This document shows positions 17,393-27,157 of a stretch of 64,000 nt of DNA, in pieces; within the stretch, counting starts at the first letter, position 1, and every line of letters starts with the position of its first letter. The notes below the pieces were generated by a model, which saw nothing but the letters and a program-made list of their open reading frames with translations, was not told the DNA's origin and made no database searches. The stretch spans positions 1-64,000 of the forward strand of contig NZ_JAAXKX010000005.1 in assembly GCF_012276755.1 (NCBI RefSeq), read 5' to 3'. A program made the translations under genes and the position numbers. The stretch is from Marichromatium bheemlicum (GTDB taxonomy: Bacteria; Pseudomonadota; Gammaproteobacteria; Chromatiales; Chromatiaceae).

Positions 17393-18364
17393 ATGCAGCG
17401 CACAGATCCAATCCTCCACCCCATCACCGACCCCTTCGCCGTCCACCGGTTGGACGTGGGTGACGGGCATCAGCTCTATGTCGAGGAGTGCGGGCGGCGC
17501 GACGGCGTGCCCGCGCTCTTCCTCCACGGCGGTCCCGGTGCCGGTTGCGAGCCGGCGCATCGCGGTTTCTTCGATCCCGAACGTTATCACCTGGTGCTGT
17601 TCGATCAGCGCGGTTGCGGGCGTTCGCGGCCGCACGCGGCGCTCGGCGCTAACACCACCTGGGATCTGGTCGAGGACATCGAGCGCATCCGCGAGCACCT
17701 CGGCATCGAGCGCTGGTTGGTGTTCGGTGGCTCTTGGGGATCGACCCTGGCGCTGGCCTATGCCGAGACCCACCCCGAGCGGGTCTCGGCCTTGGTGGTA
17801 CGAGGCATCTTTCTCTGTCGTGATGCCGAGATCCAGTGGTTCTACCAACAGGGCGCGAGCTGGATCTTTCCGGATCACTGGGCCGACTTCATCGCCCCCA
17901 TCCCCGAGGCCGAACGCGATGATCTGCTGCACGCCTATCATCGTCGTCTCACCGGCGACGACGAGGTCGCGCGCATGGCCGCGGCCAAGGCCTGGTCGAT
18001 CTGGGAGGGCCGCTGCTCGACCCTGCGCCCCAATGACGTGGTCAGCGATCACTTCGCCGATCCCCACCTGGCGCTGAGCCTGGCGCGGATCGAGTGCCAC
18101 TACTTCGTCAACCACGCCTTCCTCGCCCCCGAGCAACTGTTGCGTGACGCCGGCCGACTGGCCGGGATCCCTGGGGTGATCGTGCAGGGGCGCTATGATC
18201 TGATCTGTCCGATGCGCTCGGCCTGGGAGCTGCATCAGGCCTGGCCCGAGGCCCGCTTCGAGGTCATCCCCGACGCTGGCCACTCGGCCTTCGAGCCGGG
18301 TATCCAGCACGCCCTGGTGACCGCTACCGACCGCTTCGCCAGTGAGCTCGGGGGGGCGGCATGA
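17393..18364 (+). CDS. pip: Proline iminopeptidase (alpha/beta hydrolase, S33)
   Basis: 323 residues, a normal length for S33 prolyl aminopeptidases. The oxyanion motif [11 protein letters not shown], the nucleophile elbow GGSWGS, the acid in GRYDLICP and the base in DAGHSAFEP form the Ser-Asp-His triad. [12 protein letters not shown] is a family hallmark. The enzyme releases N-terminal proline from peptides in the cytoplasm. The stop overlaps the dtd start by 4 nt (ATGA), a pairing also seen in other gammaproteobacteria. Confidence 0.93.
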   Translation: MQRTDPILHPITDPFAVHRLDVGDGHQLYVEECGRRDGVPALFLHGGPGAGCEPAHRGFFDPERYHLVLFDQRGCGRSRPHAALGANTTWDLVEDIERIREHLGIERWLVFGGSWGSTLALAYAETHPERVSALVVRGIFLCRDAEIQWFYQQGASWIFPDHWADFIAPIPEAERDDLLHAYHRRLTGDDEVARMAAAKAWSIWEGRCSTLRPNDVVSDHFADPHLALSLARIECHYFVNHAFLAPEQLLRDAGRLAGIPGVIVQGRYDLICPMRSAWELHQAWPEARFEVIPDAGHSAFEPGIQHALVTATDRFASELGGAA

Positions 18365-18798
18365 TCGGGCTGTTGCAACGGGTGAGCCGAGCCCGGGTGG
18401 CGGTCGCGGGCGAGACGATTGGCGCCATCGATCGCGGGTTGTTGGTGTTGGTGGGGGTGCAGCGTGGCGATACCGAGGCGCGCGCCGAGCGCTTGCTTGA
18501 GCGTCTGCTCGGCTATCGTGTCTTCCCCGATGCCTCTGAGCGGATGAACCTCAGCCTGCGCGACATCGATGGCGGTCTGCTGCTGGTGCCCCAGTTCACC
18601 CTCGCCGCAGACACCCGCAAGGGCACCCGTCCCGGCTTCAGCAGTGCCGCACCGCCCGACGAGGGTCGCCGGTTGTTCGAGCTGCTGCTCGAACGCGCCC
18701 GCGCCGAGTGCGCCGCCGTGCAGAGCGGGCGCTTCGGCGCCGATATGCAGGTCGAGTTGGTCAACGATGGCCCGGTGACCTTCTGGCTGGAGACATGA
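18361..18798 (+). CDS. dtd: D-aminoacyl-tRNA deacylase
   Basis: 145 residues, full length for DTD. It shows the N-terminal [18 protein letters not shown], the active-site region [20 protein letters not shown] (SQxT-type motif present as PQFT) and the C-terminal GPVTFWLE with the cross-subunit Gly-cisPro motif (NDGPVT). It hydrolyses D-amino acids from tRNAs. It is translationally coupled to pip. The repeat element at 18809-18993 begins just after the stop. Confidence 0.95.
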   Translation: MIGLLQRVSRARVAVAGETIGAIDRGLLVLVGVQRGDTEARAERLLERLLGYRVFPDASERMNLSLRDIDGGLLLVPQFTLAADTRKGTRPGFSSAAPPDEGRRLFELLLERARAECAAVQSGRFGADMQVELVNDGPVTFWLET

Positions 18799-18808
18799 GG
18801 CGGCTTGG

Positions 18809-18993
18809 CGGCTGCCAGCGATCAGCCGCCAGCCATAGCCACCAGCCACCGGCCTCCAGTTGGAGAGGTTGAACCGCGAGGACACGAAGCTCGCGAGGTG
18901 ATTCGCGGTTCAGGGCCCGAGTGGCGGCGCTGCTTCCCACTGGCGGCTGGTCACTTCTTTCCCTTTTGCGGGCTTGGTCTCTTGGCGGTTCGA
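18809..18993. repeat. Interspersed inverted-repeat element, copy A
   Basis: A CCAGC-rich tract (18810-18860: gccagcgatcagccgccagcc and relatives) is followed by a left arm beginning ttgaaccgcgaggacacgaag (18869-18889) and a right arm at 18962-18992 whose reverse complement begins TCGAACCGCCAAGAGACCAAG. The arms are degenerate but align with copies B and C. The element fills the gap between dtd and the DUF58 gene. Confidence 0.65.
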
Positions 18994-19060
18994 TCGCCGC
19001 TGCTCACCGTCTCCTCAACCCCTGGTCCACTGCCCTGTTCGGGGCCTATTGGAGTCACGG

Positions 19061-20365
19061 ATGCGTCCGACCCTTGTGCTGTGCTGGTTGCTCGTCGGTT
19101 GGACGCTGATCGGGTTGGTGGCCGTCTGGGTGTCGGCGGCTGGGTACGGGTGGCGTTGGTACGGCGGGCTGCTCGCGGGGGTCGCACTGGGCGATGCGCT
19201 GGCGCTGTGGCGAACGCCGTCGCCGCGGGGTGAGCGGGCCCTGCCGCAGACCCTGTCTCAGGGTCAGTGGTGCACGGTCGGCTTGGTGTTGCGCTCGGCG
19301 GCCCAGCGGCGATTGCGACTGCTGGTGCATGATCTGCACCCGGGTGAGTTCGCAGTTGCGGGTCTGCCCGCCGCCCTGGTCCTGTCCCCGCGGGGCGAGG
19401 CGCGAGTCGACTATCGACTACGGTCGGCGACACGCGGTGACTTCACCTTCGCTGGCCTTGATCTGGCGCTCTCCTCGCCCTTTGGTCTGTGGTGGTGTCG
19501 GCGGCGGTTGCTGGTGCCAGGGCGGGTGCGGGTGGTGCCGCCGCTCGCGGCGCTGCGTCGCGGGGTCGCGCTGGCGGCGCAGGATGCGCGACTCGGCGCC
19601 GGGGTGCACCCGCACCAACGGCGTGGCAGCGACGGCGATTTCCATCAGTTGCGCGACTACCGCGCCGGCGACCTGTTGCGCCAGATCGACTGGAAGGCGA
19701 GTGCGCGGGCGCGTCGTCCGATCTCGCGCGAGTATCGCGAGGCGCGCGATCAGCAGTTGGTGTTCCTGCTCGACTGCGGTCGGCAGATGCGCCATCTCGG
19801 TGATGGTGTCGGCCACCTTGATGCGGCGCTCGCCGCCTTGCTGTTGGTAGCCGCTCTGGCGGTGCGCCAGGGCGATGCGGTGGGGCTGATGAGCTATGGC
19901 GGGACGAGTCGCTGGTGTCCGCCGCGCCAGGGGCAGCCGGCGTTGCGCCGCTTGCTCGATGACTGCTACGACCTGCAGCCGACGCTGGAGGCGGCCGATC
20001 CCTTGGTCGCCGCCGCCACGCTGCAGCAGCGGCTGCGGCGCCGTGCCCTGGTGGTGCTGATTACCTGCGGGCGCGACGAGGACCAGGAGGGACTGGAGCA
20101 GGCGGCGCGACTGCTCGGTCGCGATCATCTGCTGTTGCTCGCCGACCTGCGCGAGCGCTCGCTGGAGGGGGCGCTGAACCAGCCGGTGCGTGATCTGTCG
20201 GATGCACTGCGCTTCCATGCCCTGCGCGATTGGCGCGAGCGGCGGCGGGTGCGCTGCGCGCGGCTGCGTCGACGCGGGGTCCAGGTGCTCGACCTGCTCC
20301 CGGAGCAGTTGCCGGTGGCGCTCTCCGATCGCTACTTGGCCATCAAGCGGGCCGGTATGCTGTAA
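19061..20365 (+). CDS. Second DUF58 domain protein, membrane-anchored
   Basis: 434 residues from the ATG at 19061 (GGAG 6 nt upstream). Two N-terminal transmembrane helices (VLCWLLVGWTLIGLVAVWV; WRWYGGLLAGVALGDALAL) are followed by a beta-rich segment. The DUF58 core (RRGSDGDFHQLRDYRAGD, then LLRQIDWKASARAR) leads into a VWA-like domain with degenerate metal site (FLLDCGRQMRHLGDG). This is the long, membrane-bound DUF58 class that usually sits with a MoxR ATPase and a TgpA-like transglutaminase. Neither is adjacent here. Its partner MoxR could be the one at 4031-4987. Confidence 0.85.
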   Translation: MRPTLVLCWLLVGWTLIGLVAVWVSAAGYGWRWYGGLLAGVALGDALALWRTPSPRGERALPQTLSQGQWCTVGLVLRSAAQRRLRLLVHDLHPGEFAVAGLPAALVLSPRGEARVDYRLRSATRGDFTFAGLDLALSSPFGLWWCRRRLLVPGRVRVVPPLAALRRGVALAAQDARLGAGVHPHQRRGSDGDFHQLRDYRAGDLLRQIDWKASARARRPISREYREARDQQLVFLLDCGRQMRHLGDGVGHLDAALAALLLVAALAVRQGDAVGLMSYGGTSRWCPPRQGQPALRRLLDDCYDLQPTLEAADPLVAAATLQQRLRRRALVVLITCGRDEDQEGLEQAARLLGRDHLLLLADLRERSLEGALNQPVRDLSDALRFHALRDWRERRRVRCARLRRRGVQVLDLLPEQLPVALSDRYLAIKRAGML

Positions 20366-20419
20366 TTCCCGATCGGCCGTGAGGCTTGGCCGGTGAACCC
20401 TCTGTCAGGAATCGACCCC

Positions 20420-21940
20420 ATGCGTACACTGCTCGGCGCGCTCGCGTTGCTCGTCGTCTCGGTCCAGGTGCGGGCCGGGATCCCCGCCACCCCGGTGATG
20501 ACCCTCTATGCCTTCAATGGCCCTGTCGAGGTGCCCTATTACAGCGCCGAGCGCTTCCGCCCCGGTGACCCCGGGGCGCCGATCGGCACCCTCGCCCAGG
20601 GCACCTCGCTGATCCCCTGCCTGGTGGTCCGTGACGGGGCACCGCTCACCGACGCCTCGGGCACGCCCTATGTCGGCTTCGAGGTGGTGGTCGACCCGCG
20701 TCGCGCCGGTCCCGAGGCGCGTGCGCGCTTCCTCGCCGCGATCGAGCGACGCAAGGGGCTGGAGGTGGAGAACCATCACTGTGAGGCTGGGGTGCGCGGG
20801 GTGATCGATGTCCGTCAGCTCTATGCCATGGAAAAGGCGCCCTTCTTCACCCCGCCGTCGGCAGGTCGAGCGGATGCCGCGGTCCCGGCCGGTGCGAGCC
20901 AGCTCGACCGCATCATCCGTGACTTCCATGCCTCCTCCGAGTGTGCCCGCGCCAACGCGCGCTTGAATGGGCGGCGTGGCGCGTTGGAGCGGGCCTGGGA
21001 GGATTATCTGGCCCGCCGCCGCGGCGAGCTGCCGCTGACCACCCTGGCGCGCGCCAAGCACCTCGACTACACCCTGCGCACCGCGCTGTTCGAGGGCCAT
21101 CATGCGCGCGGCTGCAACGCCTATGGCGCCTGCGAGCGCAACATCGTCGCGCTGACCATCCGTAACCGCGCCGTCGGCCAGTGTCCGCGACACATCGGTT
21201 GTACCTTCCCCGGCGACTTCCAGGGGGTCTCGTCCAAGGTCTCGCAGTACAACATCTGGGACGAGTTCCTCACCCAGATCTCCGGCCTGACCGCCTGCTA
21301 TCTGCGCCCGGACCTGGCCGACGAGCCGCGCTTCGCCAAGCTGCAGGCGATGTACGCGCAGAGCGTGGGGGACATCGAACGCATCCTCTATGGCGACGAC
21401 GATGATCTGCGCGCGGTCTTCCCCGATACCGATCTGGCCAAGCTCAAGCAGGTGCGTCACTACTATCACGCCCCGGCGATGGGCAAGTGCTTCCCCGAGC
21501 ATCCCCGTGTCGAGTACATGTCGGGGGCGATTGCCCGCCATGGCGACGACTTCGCGCTGATCGCCAACACTCGTATCGAGGTCGGTGAGACGGTCGGCGA
21601 CGGTTATCGCTTCAAACAGTTTCGCTTCGACGAGCTGGAGACACGCGATCGCACCTGGGTCGAGGACAGCTATCCCGGTTTCGTCGTCGACGGGCGCAAG
21701 GTCAGTCTGCGGCGCCCGAGTGATTGCCGTCCTTATGGACTTCCGGCCGGTTGTCGGTTCGATGACGAGATCGGGCGCTATCGCAAGATCCCGCACTGGG
21801 TCGATGCCGGCGAGTCGCTGGAGATTCGCTGCCGGGTGATCGACTCGGGGAGCGACTGCGAGCGGCGCGGACGCAGTGTCACCGCCCGGGTCGGCGGTGT
21901 CTGCGATCGTGAGATGCACCCGGTCAGTGGCGTGCGTTGA
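20420..21940 (+). CDS. Large exported cysteine-containing protein of unknown function
   Basis: 506 residues from the ATG at 20420. A signal peptide (MRTLLGALALLVVSVQVRAG) predicts export. The mature protein starts with a beta-rich part (VMTLYAFNGPVEVPYYSAER). The middle is helical and rich in paired cysteines and aromatics (GCNAYGACERNIVALTIRN, QCPRHIGCTFPGDFQG, QYNIWDEFLTQISGLTACYL), and the C-terminus is again beta-rich with several cysteines. About a dozen cysteines suggest disulfides in the periplasm. No domain was recognised. It lies 54 nt after the DUF58 gene in the same direction, so co-transcription is possible. Confidence 0.75.
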   Translation: MRTLLGALALLVVSVQVRAGIPATPVMTLYAFNGPVEVPYYSAERFRPGDPGAPIGTLAQGTSLIPCLVVRDGAPLTDASGTPYVGFEVVVDPRRAGPEARARFLAAIERRKGLEVENHHCEAGVRGVIDVRQLYAMEKAPFFTPPSAGRADAAVPAGASQLDRIIRDFHASSECARANARLNGRRGALERAWEDYLARRRGELPLTTLARAKHLDYTLRTALFEGHHARGCNAYGACERNIVALTIRNRAVGQCPRHIGCTFPGDFQGVSSKVSQYNIWDEFLTQISGLTACYLRPDLADEPRFAKLQAMYAQSVGDIERILYGDDDDLRAVFPDTDLAKLKQVRHYYHAPAMGKCFPEHPRVEYMSGAIARHGDDFALIANTRIEVGETVGDGYRFKQFRFDELETRDRTWVEDSYPGFVVDGRKVSLRRPSDCRPYGLPAGCRFDDEIGRYRKIPHWVDAGESLEIRCRVIDSGSDCERRGRSVTARVGGVCDREMHPVSGVR

Positions 21941-22015
21941 GAAGACGAGAGGGGCCGATGGGGCCCGTCTCGATGCAGCTGGGGCCGGGGGCCCGACGAC
22001 ATCGCCCGCTGGCGC

Positions 22016-22675
22016 TCAACGCGCCCAGCGCGGCTCCAGCTCGAACACCCGAGCGAGGGTGTCGACCAGCCGATTGGCGACGTCATTGACCCCGATCCCG
22101 GCGACGTACTCGGAGAGCTGGGTCATCGCCAGCCCGGCATAGCCGCAGGGGTTGATCCGGGTGAAGGGCTCGAGCTCCATGGCGACATTGAGCGCCAGTC
22201 CGTGATAGCTGCGGGCGTTGCGCACCCGTAGTCCGAGCGAGGCGATCTTGGCCCCATCGACATAGACGCCGGGGGCGTTGTCACGGCGCTCGGCATCCAC
22301 CCCGTAGTCGTTCAGCAACTCGATCACCGTCTGTTCGAGCATGTTGACCAGCCGTTTGACGCCGATCCCGGCGCGTCTCAGATCGAACAGTAGATAGGCG
22401 ACCAGCTGACCGGGACCGTGATAGGTGACCTGACCGCCGCGGTCGACCTGTACCACCGGGATGTCGCCGGTGGCGAGCAGGTGTTCGTGGCGCCCGGCCT
22501 GGCCGAGGGTGAACACCGGCGGGTGTTCGAGCAGCCACAGCTCGTCGAGTGAGTGCGGGTCGCGGGCGTCGGTGAAGCGGCGCATCGCCGTCAGGGTCTC
22601 GGCATAGTCCTGCAGTCCCGGCAGGCGCCGGATCAGTAGCTGCTGTGGGGGTGTCGTCTCCGTGGTCTCGCTCAC
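22016..22675 (-). CDS. lipB: Octanoyl-[acyl-carrier-protein] transferase LipB
   Basis: 219 residues. It has the LipB motif set: [31 protein letters not shown], the catalytic lysine in [13 protein letters not shown] and the nucleophilic cysteine in [14 protein letters not shown]. It transfers octanoyl from ACP to lipoyl domains. The start is GTG, overlapping the stop of the YbeD-like gene (GTGA, 22672-22675), which reproduces the widespread dacA-ybeD-lipB order. lipA is not in the window. Confidence 0.95.
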   Translation of the reverse strand: MSETTETTPPQQLLIRRLPGLQDYAETLTAMRRFTDARDPHSLDELWLLEHPPVFTLGQAGRHEHLLATGDIPVVQVDRGGQVTYHGPGQLVAYLLFDLRRAGIGVKRLVNMLEQTVIELLNDYGVDAERRDNAPGVYVDGAKIASLGLRVRNARSYHGLALNVAMELEPFTRINPCGYAGLAMTQLSEYVAGIGVNDVANRLVDTLARVFELEPRWAR

Positions 22676-22941
22676 AATGCCCAGACCACGCGCTCATGGG
22701 CCGTCAATTCGGCATAGATGGCATCGAGCTGTGCCTTGCTGTGTGCTTCGATGGTGACCGTCACCGCCAGCCACTTGCCGCCATTGCTCGGGCGCACGGA
22801 GATCGCGGCGGCGTCGACGCCGGGGGCATGGCGTTCGACGATGTCGACGACCAGGGTCTGAAAGTCGTCGCTGGCGCGTCCCATCGCCTTGACCGGGAAA
22901 CGGCAGGGGAATTCGAGCAGGGTTTCTTCAGAATTGGACAT
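22672..22941 (-). CDS. ybeD: YbeD-like DUF493 protein
   Basis: 89 residues from the ATG at 22941 ([20 protein letters not shown]). Small ferredoxin-like alpha/beta protein of the DUF493 family; E. coli YbeD is 87 residues and is also next to dacA and lipB. Conserved parts are FPVKAMG, HAPG and the [13 protein letters not shown] strand. The function is unknown; ACT-like regulation has been proposed from the fold. It overlaps the aminotransferase gene upstream by 14 nt. Confidence 0.85.
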   Translation of the reverse strand: MSNSEETLLEFPCRFPVKAMGRASDDFQTLVVDIVERHAPGVDAAAISVRPSNGGKWLAVTVTIEAHSKAQLDAIYAELTAHERVVWAL

Positions 22942-23794
22942 GACCGTTGCGTACCTGTGACTTGTAGTCTTGATAGAGGGCGTCCATACGTTGCCAGAGT
23001 GGCCCTGGGCGGCCGCTGCCGACCGGCAGGCCGTCGAGCCGGGTGACCGGCAGCAGTTCACGGGTGGAGCTGCCGAGCCAGATCTCGTCGGCCGTGCGCA
23101 GCTGGGTGTCCTCGATCGGTTGTTCGGAGTAGGCGATCGCGCCGTGCGCGGCGAGTTGCAGCACCAGCTCGCGGGTGATGCCGGCGAGCAGGTGGTGGTC
23201 GCAGGGCGGGGTCAGCAGTCGCTGGCCCTGGACCACGAAGACGTTGGCCGCGGCCGCCTCGGTGACCCGCCCGTCGCGTACCATGATGGTCTCGTCGGCA
23301 CCGGCATCGGCGGCCGCCTGACGCATCAGTACCGCCCCGAGCAGCGAGGTCGACTTGATGTCGCAGCGCTGCCAGCGGATGTCGGGCCGGGTGATGCAGC
23401 GGATGCCATCGCGGGCGATCGCCGGGTCACGCGGCGCGAGCGGTGTGCTCATCGCCAGCACCGTCGGGGAGGGCACGGCCGGACAGCGATGATCGCGGGT
23501 CGGCGCCACCCCACGGGTGATCTGCAGATAGAGACTCTGGTCCGGTGCCGGCGGTTCGCCAGCCAGCCGGCGAGCCACCCGTTGCCAGCCCTCGCGCCCG
23601 AGCGGATCGCCGAGGCCGATGGCGGCGAGGCTGTGTTCGAGCCTGGACAGGTGTCGATCGAGACCCAGGAAATGGCCGCCGTAGCTGGGCACGACCTCGT
23701 AGACGCCATCGCCGAACAGGAATCCGCGATCGAGCACGGAGACCTGCGCCGCCTCGGGCGGTAGGAAACGACCGTTGAGATAGATCTCTTTCAA
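22928..23794 (-). CDS. dat: D-amino-acid aminotransferase (class IV PLP enzyme)
   Basis: 288 residues starting with MKEIYLNGRFLPPEAAQVSVLDRGFLFGDGVYEV, the typical class IV aminotransferase N-terminus. The PLP lysine is in RCDIKSTSLLGAVL, and the conserved cofactor-binding segment is DETIMVRDGRVTEAAAANVF. D-alanine transaminases make D-glutamate/D-alanine for peptidoglycan, which fits the surrounding cell-wall genes. A branched-chain aminotransferase-like or 4-amino-4-deoxychorismate lyase role is less likely. The start codon appears to be TTG at 23794 with a weak ribosome-binding site. Confidence 0.85.
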   Translation of the reverse strand: MKEIYLNGRFLPPEAAQVSVLDRGFLFGDGVYEVVPSYGGHFLGLDRHLSRLEHSLAAIGLGDPLGREGWQRVARRLAGEPPAPDQSLYLQITRGVAPTRDHRCPAVPSPTVLAMSTPLAPRDPAIARDGIRCITRPDIRWQRCDIKSTSLLGAVLMRQAAADAGADETIMVRDGRVTEAAAANVFVVQGQRLLTPPCDHHLLAGITRELVLQLAAHGAIAYSEQPIEDTQLRTADEIWLGSSTRELLPVTRLDGLPVGSGRPGPLWQRMDALYQDYKSQVRNGHVQF

Positions 23795-23822
23795 GCGCTC
23801 GACCCGCCGGCTCGGGCCGGCA

Positions 23823-24962
23823 TCAGAACATGCGCAGTAGATGATCCTTGGCCTTGCGGACCAGGCCGCCCTCGGGGACGGCCTCGAGCGCGACCAGCGG
23901 CACCCGGGTTAGCTCGTGGCCGGCGTTGTCGACCACCAGGTCACCGATGCGTGCGCCGGCGCTGATCGGGGCGGTGAGCTCGGCGGTACGCTCGATACGG
24001 GCGCTGAGTTGACCATAGTCACCGCGAGGGATGGTCGCAAACACATCCGTCGCCGGTCCCACCGACAACACCTCCTGCTCGCCGTACCACACCCGCAGGT
24101 GTTCGACCGGCTGACCGGCCGGGTAGAGGTGGTGGCTCTCGTAGAAGCGGAAGCCGTAGTTGAGCAGCGCCAGGCTGGAGGTGGCGCGGGCATTGGGGCT
24201 GGGCGCGCCCATCAGCACCGAGACCAGCCGCTGGTCGCCGCGCTTGGCCGAGCCGACCAGACAATAGCCGGCGGCACGGGTGTAGCCGGTCTTGACGCCG
24301 TCGGCCGAGGGGTCGCGGCGTAGCAGCGGGTTGCGGTTGGGCTGGGTGATGTCGTTGTAGGTGAAGTCGCGGCTGCTGTACCAGGCGTAGTACTGCGGGA
24401 ACTCGCGGATGATCGCCATGGTGACACGAGCGATGTCGCGGGCGGTGGTGTAGAGATCGGGGTCGGGCAGACCGTTGGGGTTGGTGAAGTGGCTGTTGGT
24501 CATCCCCAGCCGCCGCGCGTGGGCGTTCATCAGGTTGGCGAAGGCCTCGACACTGCCGGCGACGTGTTCGGCGAGGGCGACGCTGGCGTCGTTGCCCGAC
24601 TGGATGATCATGCCCTTGAGCAGTTCCTCGACACTGACCTGGGTGCCGACCTCGATGAACATCCGTGACCCGCCGGTGCGCCATGCCTTCTCGCTGACCA
24701 GCACCTGGTCGTCGAGACGGATGTTGCCCTCGGCGAGCTCACGAAAGACCACGTAGCCGGTCATGATCTTGGTCAGACTCGCCGGTTCCAGACGCTCGTC
24801 GGCGTTGACGTCGGCGAGTGCCATGCCGGTGTTGAAGTCGATCAGCAGATAGCCCTTGGCGTCGAGTTGCGGCGGTGCCGGGATCTGTGGGGCGGCGAGT
24901 GCCAGGAGGGGCTGCAGCGACAGCAGGGCGATCAGGACGAGGGGCTGGAGGAGTGACTTCAT
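23823..24962 (-). CDS. dacA: D-alanyl-D-alanine carboxypeptidase (PBP5/6 type)
   Basis: 379 residues from the ATG at 24962. A cleavable signal peptide (MKSLLQPLVLIALLSLQPLLALAA) is followed by the S11 peptidase domain with the three penicillin-binding motifs: SLTK, SGN (QSGNDASVALAEH) and KTG (GVKTGYTRAAG). The C-terminal PBP5 beta domain ends in a predicted amphipathic membrane anchor (GGLVRKAKDHLLRMF). It trims the terminal D-Ala of peptidoglycan stem peptides in the periplasm. Confidence 0.95.
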   Translation of the reverse strand: MKSLLQPLVLIALLSLQPLLALAAPQIPAPPQLDAKGYLLIDFNTGMALADVNADERLEPASLTKIMTGYVVFRELAEGNIRLDDQVLVSEKAWRTGGSRMFIEVGTQVSVEELLKGMIIQSGNDASVALAEHVAGSVEAFANLMNAHARRLGMTNSHFTNPNGLPDPDLYTTARDIARVTMAIIREFPQYYAWYSSRDFTYNDITQPNRNPLLRRDPSADGVKTGYTRAAGYCLVGSAKRGDQRLVSVLMGAPSPNARATSSLALLNYGFRFYESHHLYPAGQPVEHLRVWYGEQEVLSVGPATDVFATIPRGDYGQLSARIERTAELTAPISAGARIGDLVVDNAGHELTRVPLVALEAVPEGGLVRKAKDHLLRMF

Positions 24963-25102
24963 GGGTTGTCCGGGTTCGGCGTGGGGGCGTGTCATCACAG
25001 GCTATTCTAACCTTCCTGGCGGTGTCTTGGGGATCGTCCCGGCGTTGATCGGGGGCGCCCCGGGCGTGCCGGTGGGCGTCGCCCGGGGGAGGAGAGGGGC
25101 CA

Positions 25103-25996
25103 TCAGTTCTGGATCAGGCGGGTCTCGCCGATGCCGAGGTTGGCCAGGCGCTCGGTCAGGGCGCTGGCCTCGGTGTGCGAGGCCAGTGGGCCGATGCGCA
25201 CCCGATAGAGCGCGCTGCCGGCGCTGCGGGTGTTCTCGACCAGGATCGGGTCGCCGAGTTCCGGGGTCAGCCGAGAGCGCAGGCGCTCGGCGTTGCGCGG
25301 ATCGCCGAAGGCGCCGACCTGGACGTAGAGCCTGCCCGCGGCGGTGCTGGTGGGAGGCGAGGCGGCCGGCGCGGTCGTGCGCGGCGTGGTCGTCGGTGGT
25401 CGTGGCGCCGGCTCATTGCGCGCCATCATGGTACCGGGGGCGGTATCGGGACGTCGCGGATCGATGGCACGGACTTCGACCATGGCGGTGCCCTTGCGCA
25501 CCATGCCGAGCTTGGCCGCTGCGGTGTAGGACAGGTCGATGACACGTGAGCCGTGGAAGGGGCCGCGATCGTTGATCCGCACCACCACGCTGCGGCCGTT
25601 CTCGAGATTGGTCACCCGGGCATAGGTCGGCAGCGGCAGGGTCTTATGGGCTGCTGTCATGGCGTGCATGTCATAGGGCTCGCCCGAGCTGGTGCGGCGA
25701 CCGTGGAAGTCCTTGCCGTACCAGGAGGCCAGGCCCCGCTCGACGTGTCCGCGGCTGCTCGCCTTGGTGTAGTAGCGTTTGCCGAAGACCTCGTAGGACT
25801 TGGGGTTGCCGTATCTGGATCTGGGCTCGACCTTGGGGACGGCGTCGGGGATGCTGGCGATCTCCGGCGGGACGTCGTCGAAGGCGTCGAGCTGGTGCTG
25901 GCCTGGCTGGCTGGCGCAGCCGCCGAGTGTGGCCGCACCGATTGCCAGTGCGGTCAGCAGCGGCAGCGGCGATGGACGAGCGGACGGTATGGACAT
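25103..25996 (-). CDS. rlpA: RlpA-like septal lytic transglycosylase lipoprotein
   Basis: 297 residues from the ATG at 25996, chosen for its strong GGGGAGGA site 7 nt upstream. A lipoprotein signal ends in LGGC (Cys near residue 27). The double-psi beta-barrel domain runs [18 protein letters not shown] to [21 protein letters not shown] proline/threonine linker and a C-terminal SPOR domain ([18 protein letters not shown] to YRVRIGPL) follow. RlpA binds and cuts denuded glycan at the septum. The mltB gene lies 53 nt upstream and dacA downstream, matching a common envelope gene order. Confidence 0.93.
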   Translation of the reverse strand: MSIPSARPSPLPLLTALAIGAATLGGCASQPGQHQLDAFDDVPPEIASIPDAVPKVEPRSRYGNPKSYEVFGKRYYTKASSRGHVERGLASWYGKDFHGRRTSSGEPYDMHAMTAAHKTLPLPTYARVTNLENGRSVVVRINDRGPFHGSRVIDLSYTAAAKLGMVRKGTAMVEVRAIDPRRPDTAPGTMMARNEPAPRPPTTTPRTTAPAASPPTSTAAGRLYVQVGAFGDPRNAERLRSRLTPELGDPILVENTRSAGSALYRVRIGPLASHTEASALTERLANLGIGETRLIQN

Positions 25997-26049
25997 GCGG
26001 GTCCTCCCCTGCAACCGCGCCTGTTGATCGACCGCGATGCGGGGCGCGC

Positions 26050-27033
26050 TCATGGCGGCGGCTCCCCGATCGCCTCGCTCAACTGGTGCACGGCCATGGC
26101 GTAGAGGTTGCTGTGGTTGTAGCGGGTGATGGCATAGAAGTTGGCGAAGGTGATCCAGCAGCGCTCGCCCACTGCGCCGCCATCTAGACACATCAGGTTG
26201 GCCGGCGTCTCGGGTGCGAACCCGGTCGCGGCAGCCGGGTCGATGCCGGCGGCGCGTAGCGCGCCGAGGGTGGTTGCGGGCGCGCGCGGTGCCTTGCGTA
26301 CCACTGCCGGTATGGTCGTTGGCGGTCGCTCCAAGGGGATCGCCACCGGGCTGCCTGCACGCCAGCCGTGACGCGCGAGGTAGTTGGCGACGCTGCCGAT
26401 GACATCGGCGCTGCTGTGCCACAGGTCGCGCCGGCCGTCGCCGTCGAAGTCGACGGCATAGGCGCGGTAGCTCGAGGGGATGAACTGGGGCATGCCGAGC
26501 GCGCCGGCATAGGAGCCGCGCACGGCGCGCAGATCGATCTCCTCCTCGGCGCCGAGCAGGATCAACTGCTCGAGTTCACGGCGGAAGAAGGCGGCGCGTC
26601 TGGGATAGGAGAAGCCGAGCGTGGTCAGCGCGTCGAGTGCGCGATGACGCCCCAGTACCTCGCCGTAGCGCGTCTCGATGCCGATGATGGCGACGATCAC
26701 TGGCGCGGGCACGCCGTAGCGCGCCTGGGCCCGCGTGAGCTGTTCGGCATGGGCGGCGTGGAAGGCGCGTCCGCCGGTGATGCGCTCGGAGGTGAGAAAG
26801 AGCGCGCGATAGCGATGCCAGGGCTTGCCCTCGTAGGGCTGCTCCATGGCGTCGATGATCTCCTGGCGGTACTCGGCAGCGGCGATCAGGGTCGCGAGCG
26901 CCTCGGCATCGAGGCCATGGCGTGTGGCCGTCTCGGTGACGAAGGCGACGGCGGCGTTTCGATAACTACTGGGCGCGGCCTCGGCGGTGGCGATCAGCAG
27001 CAGCGTGCTCAGCAGGAGGAACAGGGTTCGCAT
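26050..27033 (-). CDS. mltB: Membrane-bound lytic murein transglycosylase B
   Basis: 327 residues from the ATG at 27033, which gives a clean signal peptide ([19 protein letters not shown]) with no lipobox cysteine, so it may be a soluble periplasmic form. The SLT_2 fold shows the catalytic glutamate in [43 protein letters not shown] forms the calcium-binding-like loop, and [24 protein letters not shown] closes the domain. It cleaves glycan strands with 1,6-anhydro product formation. Upstream is rodA; downstream rlpA. Confidence 0.93.
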   Translation of the reverse strand: MRTLFLLLSTLLLIATAEAAPSSYRNAAVAFVTETATRHGLDAEALATLIAAAEYRQEIIDAMEQPYEGKPWHRYRALFLTSERITGGRAFHAAHAEQLTRAQARYGVPAPVIVAIIGIETRYGEVLGRHRALDALTTLGFSYPRRAAFFRRELEQLILLGAEEEIDLRAVRGSYAGALGMPQFIPSSYRAYAVDFDGDGRRDLWHSSADVIGSVANYLARHGWRAGSPVAIPLERPPTTIPAVVRKAPRAPATTLGALRAAGIDPAAATGFAPETPANLMCLDGGAVGERCWITFANFYAITRYNHSNLYAMAVHQLSEAIGEPPP

Positions 27034-27157
27034 CGGCGCTCGATCGGTCGGTCCTGGTCTCGGCGCCGGCCGGGGAGGGGCCGGGCACGACGGTGGCATC
27101 GCCCGCGACGGCTCGGGCATTCCTTGATACTCGACCTCCAGTATATGCGCAAAGCGC

